Assembly: GCA_902776835.1 (NCBI GenBank)
Contig: CACYRK010000021.1
Span: 1-64,000, forward strand
Direction of reading: 5' to 3'
Length of the DNA stretch: 64,000 nucleotides
DNA from: an uncultured Bacteroidales bacterium
GTDB taxonomy: Bacteria; Bacteroidota; Bacteroidia; Bacteroidales; Muribaculaceae
In this document: positions 58,702 through 64,000 of the stretch, in pieces
Layout: each line of letters starts with the position of its first letter
How positions within the stretch are numbered: the stretch's first letter is position 1
Made by a program: the position numbers and the translations under genes
Notes under the pieces: generated by a model
What the model was told of the DNA's origin: nothing
Seen by the model: only the letters and a program-made list of their open reading frames with translations
The model's database searches: none

Positions 58702-60190
58702 TACGGTTGGCGATTTGTTGATATTTTTCCTGATAGTGCTTTCGCAAGCGCTTGGCCTGCTGCTTCACGTCGCCCATGTCGCGCAACTGCTGCTGCGTGA
58801 TGGGCTCTCCCACTTCGATGTAGATGGGGCTCTTGTGCAACATGTGCGACTTCTTTGGCAACACCTTTCCGGTGCCGTAGAGGTACATGGGCAGGATGTC
58901 GACGCCCAACTGCTCGGCCAGGAAAAACGCGCCCTGGTGAAAGCGCCCGATCTCGCAGTCGCGCGAGCGTGTGCCCTCGGGGAAGAGCGCAATGCTGTAG
59001 CCCTGGGCAATCGACTCCTTGAGGCGCGGCAGAATCTCGTCGATGCCGTTCGACACGGCATGGTAGCCGGCGTTCCTGATGAGGAAGCCGTAGAAGGGGT
59101 TGTTCCACACCCAGTCGTTGGTGAGGAACACAATGTTAGGTGTAAAAATGAGTTGGCACGCCAAGTCGAGGTGCGACTGATGGTTGCAAATAACGATGTG
59201 TGGCGTGTCGAAAGCCGTGGCATCGGCAACCTTGTAACTGAACTTTGCGCCCGGCAGCCCATGCTTGAGCATGATGAATCGCGGAATAAATTGTATGATG
59301 CGATGCAGATTCTGCCGTTTCTTGGGCGTCATTTTGCCGATTTTTACATATAGCCACACCAGCGGCGTGGTGACGAAAATCGAGAAGAACACAAAGGTGA
59401 CAATGGCGTAACCGGTGCGCAGGTATTTCATGAGCCATCGCGCGATGCGCAGCGGCAAGCCGTAGACAATGGCCAGAAAACACAGCAGGGTGTTCAGCGC
59501 GAAGATGCGCGCAAAGTCAACACCGGGCCTGAAGTGACTCACCCGCTCGGCTTGAGGCGGATAATACACGTCGATGGGTATCGACACGAGTTTCACACCA
59601 TGCCACGACGCCAGCACCATCAGGGCCAACTCGGCCTCGTAGCGCGACGGCATCAGGCGCAGATATTTAAGTTTCTTGAGCGGGTAAAGACGGTAGCCCG
59701 TCTGTGTGTCCTTGAGGTTGCGCCCCGTCTGAATGTAGAACCAGAAATTGGAGAACTTGTTGGCGAAACTGCTGCCCTTGGTGCGATCCACGCCCTCGAG
59801 ATTACGCTCGCCCACGATTAGCGCGCCAGGATGCTGCTGGTTGGCTTTCAGAAACTTAGCAATGTCGGCAGGATAGTGTTGCCCATCGGCATCGAGGGTG
59901 ATGGCATAGGCAAAGCCCATCGCCAAAGCCTTCTCAAAGCCGCAGCGCAAGGCATAACCCTTGCCGCGGTTGACCTCGTATTCAACCAGGGTGATGCCCT
60001 CGATTGAGCGCAACGTGGCTGTTGTGGAGTCGGTGCTGCCGTCGTTCACGACAATGACATCGTCGCACATTTCCAGCGTCTCGGCAACGACACGGCCTAT
60101 TGTCCCACCATTGTTGTAGGTGGGGATAATCACACAGATGCCGCGGTCGTGCAGCAACTGTTTTTGACGTATGTTACTGTCACTGTTCAC
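58685..60190 (-). CDS. Glycosyltransferase family 2 - lysophospholipid acyltransferase fusion
   Basis: 501-aa two-domain protein. The GT2 domain (about 17-235) has VIIPTYNNGGT, VVNDGSTDST and the metal-binding DADG (100-103), similar to dolichol-phosphate-mannose synthase types. Hydrophobic helices lie at about 228-248 and 260-282. The acyltransferase domain (about 300-480) has NHQSHLD (336-342) and FPEGTRS (403-409), both intact. The same fusion (ApeJ-type) occurs in aryl-polyene clusters, where it is thought to help build the lipid anchor. Overlaps the dehydratase gene by 11 bp. Confidence 0.9.
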   Translation of the reverse strand: MNSDSNIRQKQLLHDRGICVIIPTYNNGGTIGRVVAETLEMCDDVIVVNDGSTDSTTATLRSIEGITLVEYEVNRGKGYALRCGFEKALAMGFAYAITLDADGQHYPADIAKFLKANQQHPGALIVGERNLEGVDRTKGSSFANKFSNFWFYIQTGRNLKDTQTGYRLYPLKKLKYLRLMPSRYEAELALMVLASWHGVKLVSIPIDVYYPPQAERVSHFRPGVDFARIFALNTLLCFLAIVYGLPLRIARWLMKYLRTGYAIVTFVFFSIFVTTPLVWLYVKIGKMTPKKRQNLHRIIQFIPRFIMLKHGLPGAKFSYKVADATAFDTPHIVICNHQSHLDLACQLIFTPNIVFLTNDWVWNNPFYGFLIRNAGYHAVSNGIDEILPRLKESIAQGYSIALFPEGTRSRDCEIGRFHQGAFFLAEQLGVDILPMYLYGTGKVLPKKSHMLHKSPIYIEVGEPITQQQLRDMGDVKQQAKRLRKHYQEKYQQIANRIEQDV

Positions 60191-60560
60191 TCACATTGCA
60201 TTTAAAAGACAGTTTCGACAGCGCCTTTCCGTCGGGCGACAGGATTTGTGCGCGGCACTCGGCATGCCCGGCGTCGGCAACGATGTGGTCAAGCGTCACG
60301 ACCACCTCAGGCAACTCGGCGGGTGCCACGGGTGCCAGGAATTTCACGTTCTTGATGTGACTGATATCGAGGCGCATGCCGTAGCAGTCCTCGAGCAATT
60401 CTTTAGCGATTTGCAGCAGGCACACACCAGGCGTGATAGGCAAATCGGGGAAATGCGCCCGGTAGATGAAGTGGCCGGCGTTCAACGCTATGGCGTAGCG
60501 TGCCGTATCGGCCTCGGTGTGGCTGTCGACCACTGTATATAAGTCATTGCGTAAGGTCAT
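60180..60560 (-). CDS. 3-hydroxyacyl-ACP dehydratase-like hotdog protein
   Basis: FabZ-like dehydratase of 126 aa. The hotdog signature FIYRAHFPDLPITPGVCLLQ (about 33-52) contains the HFPxxPxxPGV pattern. I chose ATG 60560 (MTLRNDLYTVVD); the frame extends upstream but only over the preceding gene, which it overlaps by 17 bp. In polyene synthesis this step makes each double bond. Confidence 0.87.
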   Translation of the reverse strand: MTLRNDLYTVVDSHTEADTARYAIALNAGHFIYRAHFPDLPITPGVCLLQIAKELLEDCYGMRLDISHIKNVKFLAPVAPAELPEVVVTLDHIVADAGHAECRAQILSPDGKALSKLSFKCNVSEQ

Positions 60561-61032
60561 AATCGTCGTCCTCGTCTGATAAGTTAATGTCGTCGTCACC
60601 GCCCGTGTAGGGAACAAAGGTGTAGGTGATGTGTCGGCGCTGGTTGACATAGGTGGTGTCGCCCTGCTCGAGCGCCTTCATCAGATGCTTTATGTCGCCT
60701 TTCAGCGTGCGCTTGATGTACCACTTGTTGAGCATTGGCAGCACGTCGATGAGTTTCACCTTGCCTTTGTCGGGCTGATAGGTGAAGTTGAGAGCCGTTA
60801 TGCCAAACTCGTTAAACAGGCTGGCTTTCATCATGTTGCCATCGAGCATAACGACGCACATACCGCTCACATAGGCCCGCGGCGTCTCGATGCTGGCCGT
60901 GAAGCGCGTGTGCGCGCCGTCGACGGTCGGCAGCAACGACTGCGCCGATGCCAGCAGTGGCAGCAATGCCAGCAACAAGGTGCTAAGCGACGCTAAACGT
61001 ATTTGCCGGAATCGACACATTGGCTTTGACAT
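60544..61032 (-). CDS. Exported protein of unknown function in the lipid operon
   Basis: 162-aa protein with a hydrophobic signal (about residues 12-30, LASLSTLLLALLPLLASAQ) and a beta-rich mature part that ends in an acidic tail (DDDINLSDEDDDYD). No family is assigned with confidence. It lies between LolA and the dehydratase, the place where small outer-membrane lipoproteins occur in aryl-polyene clusters, but no lipobox is seen. The start could also be 61020. Overlaps the LolA gene by up to 50 bp. Confidence 0.68.
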   Translation of the reverse strand: MSKPMCRFRQIRLASLSTLLLALLPLLASAQSLLPTVDGAHTRFTASIETPRAYVSGMCVVMLDGNMMKASLFNEFGITALNFTYQPDKGKVKLIDVLPMLNKWYIKRTLKGDIKHLMKALEQGDTTYVNQRRHITYTFVPYTGGDDDINLSDEDDDYDLTQ

Positions 61033-61597
61033 TTTTCAGCACTATTACTGTACGGTCGCCGTTTTTCTCGGTCAGTTCCACCTTGGTGACCATCGAGTTT
61101 TGCTTGTTGAAGTAGAGTTTGATGTTCTGGAACATCTGCTTCATCTCCTTGCGCCGCGGCAGAAGTGTTGCCACCCACTCGGTCTTGCCGTCGGCAATGC
61201 TGACTTTGAAACTGCCGGTGTCGGTGAGGCAGTTGCCCACCACGCTGCTCATCATGATGTTGGCAATCTCCTTGAACACCTTGTTGCGCTGAACATTGAT
61301 GACGTCGCTGCGGCGTGGCCCGTTGATTTTCACCTTCGACCCATTGAGAATAAAGGAATACTTGTAAGGCGTGACGTATTCCCAACGGAGTTTGTCGCTG
61401 CGCTGATAGTACATTTTTCCGGTCGACACCACGTTTTGGTTGAGCATCTTCACGTGCTTGGTCTGCACAAAGTCGCACTGCATCGACCGCAACTGTGCTG
61501 CCGCGCGGCTGATTTGCTGCTTGACCTGTGATTGAGTCTGTGCCTCAACCGAGAAGCACATCACGAGCATTATTGCTAAGAAAAATAACTTTTTCAT
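60983..61597 (-). CDS. LolA-like outer-membrane lipoprotein carrier
   Basis: Periplasmic carrier with the LolA fold, 204 aa. Signal peptide MKKLFFLAIMLVMCFSVEA, then QLRSMQCDFVQTKHVKML, TGKMYYQRSDKLRWEYVTPY and a Lys/Val-rich C-terminal strand pair. I chose ATG 61597, which has an AGGA upstream; ATG 61609 overlaps the transporter stop by ATGA and is an alternative. A dedicated LolA occurs in aryl-polyene operons and probably ferries the lipid product across the periplasm. Confidence 0.87.
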   Translation of the reverse strand: MKKLFFLAIMLVMCFSVEAQTQSQVKQQISRAAAQLRSMQCDFVQTKHVKMLNQNVVSTGKMYYQRSDKLRWEYVTPYKYSFILNGSKVKINGPRRSDVINVQRNKVFKEIANIMMSSVVGNCLTDTGSFKVSIADGKTEWVATLLPRRKEMKQMFQNIKLYFNKQNSMVTKVELTEKNGDRTVIVLKNVKANVSIPANTFSVA

Positions 61598-61605
61598 GAT
61601 TCCTT

Positions 61606-61959
61606 TCATTTTACGATTAAAAAACAACCCACGATTATGCAAAACACACCCATCCAGCGAGTCACCGACACCTGCTCGTGAAAGAAGAGCATGGCGGCAA
61701 ACATGCCGAAGACGTAACTCAGGCTCACCATGGGATATGCCACGCTGAAGGGGAACACCTTCACGATATACATCCACAGCAGCGACGCGGCGCCAAACAT
61801 CAGGCCGCTCAGGGCAAACTGCCAGTTGACCAGCATCGCGCCCCAGAACTCCTTGTTCCAGGCGAAAGCCGGCATGCGCATCAGTGCGAACTTGAGAAAC
61901 ACCTGTGCTGCGGTGAGCAAAACGCTCTGCACAATGGCGAAAGGTATTATTTTCAACAT
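61606..61959 (-). CDS. EamA/SMR-like four-helix membrane transporter
   Basis: 117-aa protein with four predicted transmembrane helices, similar to EmrE/ArnE-type small transporters (VFPFSVAYPMVSLSYVFGMF, then FFHEQVSVTRWMGVFCIIVG). Such proteins can dimerise to move small molecules or undecaprenyl-linked lipids. It overlaps the ketosynthase gene by 7 bp, so it belongs to the operon. Its role there is inferred from position. Confidence 0.78.
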   Translation of the reverse strand: MLKIIPFAIVQSVLLTAAQVFLKFALMRMPAFAWNKEFWGAMLVNWQFALSGLMFGAASLLWMYIVKVFPFSVAYPMVSLSYVFGMFAAMLFFHEQVSVTRWMGVFCIIVGCFLIVK

Positions 61960-63725
61960 GATAGAACTATTGCTTTAGAGTGAAACGATGATGGAGCAAC
62001 TTCGATGCCCAGATGCTGGAGCAACTGTCGCAACGTCGGGGTCATCTCGTCGTGCAACCCCACGAGCACGGTCTTGCATCGGCCGCTGCGCAAGAGCATT
62101 TCGGCATCGCGCATGGCCCATTGCAGCGATTGCGCCCCATGCGAGTAGGTCACGTTGTAGCCATGACACTTAAGACGCATGGCGATGTTGCTGCTTATGG
62201 TGTTGTGGGTGCTCTGCATGAAATAAGTGGGCTTGAGGAGCACTTCGCCTTCGTCGCGCAGTTGTTCGAGCAGACGCTCGCTGTATTCCAGGCAACCCCA
62301 AGCCGTGGCGGTGACGATGGCGTCGGGCGTCTCAATGCCCGCCTGCTGCAACGCCTTGAGCGACGCCAGCAACGAACTCTTCATGATTTTGCCCATGCGG
62401 CGCGCCTCCAGCGGCTTGACGTAGTTGCGAATGTCGACAAGTTGCTCATCGTCGGCAATGTCGACCTCGGCAAGCACCTTCACATCCACGTCGGCAAGAG
62501 CGGCATCGGCAGCATTGGTCGCTTGGCGCGAGAACACCAACGACGAGTCGTTGCCGCCGAAACCGAACGAGTTGCACATCACATGGTCGATAACATGGTG
62601 CTCGATGCCCAATGAAGGCGTGATGCCACCCGGCATGGCAGTGGCCCAGCCCAAGTTGGCCGGCACGAAGCCGTGGCGCATAGCCAGCAAGCAAATCACC
62701 GCCTCGATGCTACCGGATGCACTGGTGGTGTGGCCCGTGTAACACTTTGTGCTTGACACGGGCGGCAAGTCGTTGCCGAACACACGCAGCAAGGCGGCGC
62801 TCTCACTCAGGTCGTTGTTTGGCGTGGCGGTACCGTGAGCGTTGACATAATGAATGTCACGCGGCTGAAGCCCAGCCATCTCAAGTGCCTGTGTCATGGC
62901 GCGGTAAGCCCCCTCGCCATCGGGCGACGACGCCGTCTGGTGGAAGGCATCGCAGGCATTGCCGTAGCCTGTGAGGTAGCCGAGCACATGTGCTTGGCGC
63001 GTGGCTGCATCGCCCTCGCGCTCCATCACCACAAATGCCGCTCCCTCGCCCAGATTAAGCCCGGCACGGCTATCGTCGAAAGGCCGACAACGCTGTGTGT
63101 CAAGGATTTGCAACGAGTTAAAGCCATTGAGGTGGAACAGCGACAGGGCCTCGGTGCCACCGGCCACCACCACATCGGCCTGCCCGGCCTCGAGCAGTCG
63201 CGCACCCAAGATGATGGCATTAGCCGCCGAAGAGCACGCTGTGGAGATTGTCGTGGCCTCGTCGAAAAGCCCAATGTGAGCCGCCATCAACTCGGTGCTC
63301 GAGCCGCAGTCGTGCTGACGCAGACTGTCGAGGTGAGTGTAGTCGCCGTCGAGCAACTCGCCAAAATGACGCTCGGTGATGTCCATGCCGCCCACCGTAG
63401 TGCCCGACACAAGCACCACACGCGTGGCCGGCCGCGAGTGCTTCAGGTGGGCAATGCGAGCCTCATCCACTGCCTGTCGCAGGGCCAGCATGCCCATTAG
63501 CGATGTGCGGCTCACCTCGCGCGAGGACTCGATGCCCAGCATTGCTTTCATCTGCTCGTTCGACAGGTCGACCTCGCCCACCGGCAACTCATGGTGCGAC
63601 GAGCCAAGATACCGCATGGGGCCTATGCCCGTGCGGCCATGGCGCAACGCATCCAGCACTGCCTCGGCGCCTATGCCTATTGCCGAAACGATGCCCTGGC
63701 CGGTGATGACGACGTTAGCACTCAT
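61953..63725 (-). CDS. Beta-ketoacyl synthase fused to a chain-length-factor-like domain
   Basis: 590-aa polypeptide. Residues 1-410 are a FabF-type ketosynthase with Cys164 in STACSSAANA, His297 in VNAHGTATPNND, His332 in GHTTSASGS and FGFGG (387-391), so the catalytic triad is intact. Residues about 440-590 resemble the Ketoacyl-synt_2 chain-length factor of aryl-polyene clusters (KPTYFMQSTHNTISSNIAM, HGAQSLQWAMRDAEML, VLVGLHDEMTP), with Gln where a catalytic Cys would stand. In proteobacterial clusters these are separate subunits. It starts 6 bp after the ACP gene. Confidence 0.88.
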   Translation of the reverse strand: MSANVVITGQGIVSAIGIGAEAVLDALRHGRTGIGPMRYLGSSHHELPVGEVDLSNEQMKAMLGIESSREVSRTSLMGMLALRQAVDEARIAHLKHSRPATRVVLVSGTTVGGMDITERHFGELLDGDYTHLDSLRQHDCGSSTELMAAHIGLFDEATTISTACSSAANAIILGARLLEAGQADVVVAGGTEALSLFHLNGFNSLQILDTQRCRPFDDSRAGLNLGEGAAFVVMEREGDAATRQAHVLGYLTGYGNACDAFHQTASSPDGEGAYRAMTQALEMAGLQPRDIHYVNAHGTATPNNDLSESAALLRVFGNDLPPVSSTKCYTGHTTSASGSIEAVICLLAMRHGFVPANLGWATAMPGGITPSLGIEHHVIDHVMCNSFGFGGNDSSLVFSRQATNAADAALADVDVKVLAEVDIADDEQLVDIRNYVKPLEARRMGKIMKSSLLASLKALQQAGIETPDAIVTATAWGCLEYSERLLEQLRDEGEVLLKPTYFMQSTHNTISSNIAMRLKCHGYNVTYSHGAQSLQWAMRDAEMLLRSGRCKTVLVGLHDEMTPTLRQLLQHLGIEVAPSSFHSKAIVLSC

Positions 63726-63731
63726 GACGTA

Positions 63732-63989
63732 TTACTTGGTGCGGTGCTCGCTCACGTAGCGGGCTATGGTTTCAACACTGGCAAATATCGCCTTTCCCTC
63801 GGCGGGATTGGCGAGGCGAATGCCATAATTCTTCTCAAGGAGCACAATCAGTTCGAGGGCGTCGATAGAATCCAGCCCCAGTCCTTCGCCGAACAGCGGT
63901 GCCTGGGCATCGATGTCGTCGGGTGTCATTTCCTCGAGATTGAGCGCGTCGATGATGCGTTCTTTCAGTTCCTGAATCAATTCTTCCAT
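63732..63989 (-). CDS. Acyl carrier protein 2
   Basis: 85-aa carrier protein; the phosphopantetheine serine is in GLGLDSIDALEL (about 36-47). Sequence differs clearly from ACP 1 (ELDSLGV), so the two probably carry different intermediates. It is the first gene of the visible operon, which very likely continues beyond the right edge. ATG at 63989 is 11 bases from the window end. Confidence 0.92.
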   Translation of the reverse strand: MEELIQELKERIIDALNLEEMTPDDIDAQAPLFGEGLGLDSIDALELIVLLEKNYGIRLANPAEGKAIFASVETIARYVSEHRTK

Positions 63990-64000
63990 GATTATTTTTC

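Overview
The window looks like a chromosome segment from an anaerobic Bacteroidales, perhaps Muribaculaceae or a Prevotella relative. The evidence is the repeated TAnnTTTG promoter element with an upstream TTTG or TTG, weak Shine-Dalgarno signals, Bacteroidetes-type long NusB, DUF5606, OstA-like, DUF5686, BspA-like leucine-rich repeat proteins with dockerin tails, and a small stand-alone PAS protein. Genus assignment is inference only.

Layout. 1-8.6 kb: housekeeping genes on the minus strand (nusB, yajC, YbbR-like, coaE, DUF5606, an NlpC/P60 lipoprotein), a divergent DUF169/FKBP pair on plus, then a minus operon msrA - exported PPOX flavoprotein - methyltransferase - unknown. 8.6-10.5 kb: an AAA/DUF4143 ATPase beside tRNA-Ser(CGA), with broken copies of the tRNA 3' region and a large inverted repeat between them. 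10.6-20.1 kb: rpe, DedA, a uracil-DNA-glycosylase-like protein, a lone Wza-like lipoprotein, an exonuclease-to-M3-peptidase operon, and a zinc-type P-type ATPase divergent from a trypsin-like protease across two palindromic operators. 20.4-29.1 kb: envelope and housekeeping genes (SurA-like, OstA-like, mutL, histidinol-phosphatase, ftsY, rimO), interrupted by a 130-bp palindromic tandem repeat.

29.2-45.4 kb: three secreted leucine-rich-repeat/dockerin proteins flank a citrate block: citD-citE-citF-citX, a citC-citG gene fusion, aconitase and NADP-isocitrate dehydrogenase. This set connects 2-oxoglutarate, isocitrate, citrate and oxaloacetate + acetate, and no citrate transporter is present. 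The two adjacent LRR proteins at 41.1-45.4 kb carry N-terminal repeats resembling the MABP beta-prism and lie behind a roughly 240-nt leader that contains a possible 25-codon ORF.

46.3-64.0 kb: the most striking region is an operon of 15 tightly packed, mostly overlapping minus-strand genes that continues past the right edge. It encodes two acyl carrier proteins, a ketosynthase fused to a chain-length-factor-like domain, a dehydratase, LolA, a glycosyltransferase-acyltransferase fusion, two CrtI-like oxidoreductases, an esterase, an acyltransferase, an MMPL exporter fused to acyltransferase-like and Rossmann domains, an AMP-ligase, an SMR-like transporter and a DUF5686 outer-membrane protein. 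The content resembles aryl-polyene/flexirubin lipid clusters, with a different domain architecture and extra redox enzymes. This is the best candidate for an undescribed system in the window.
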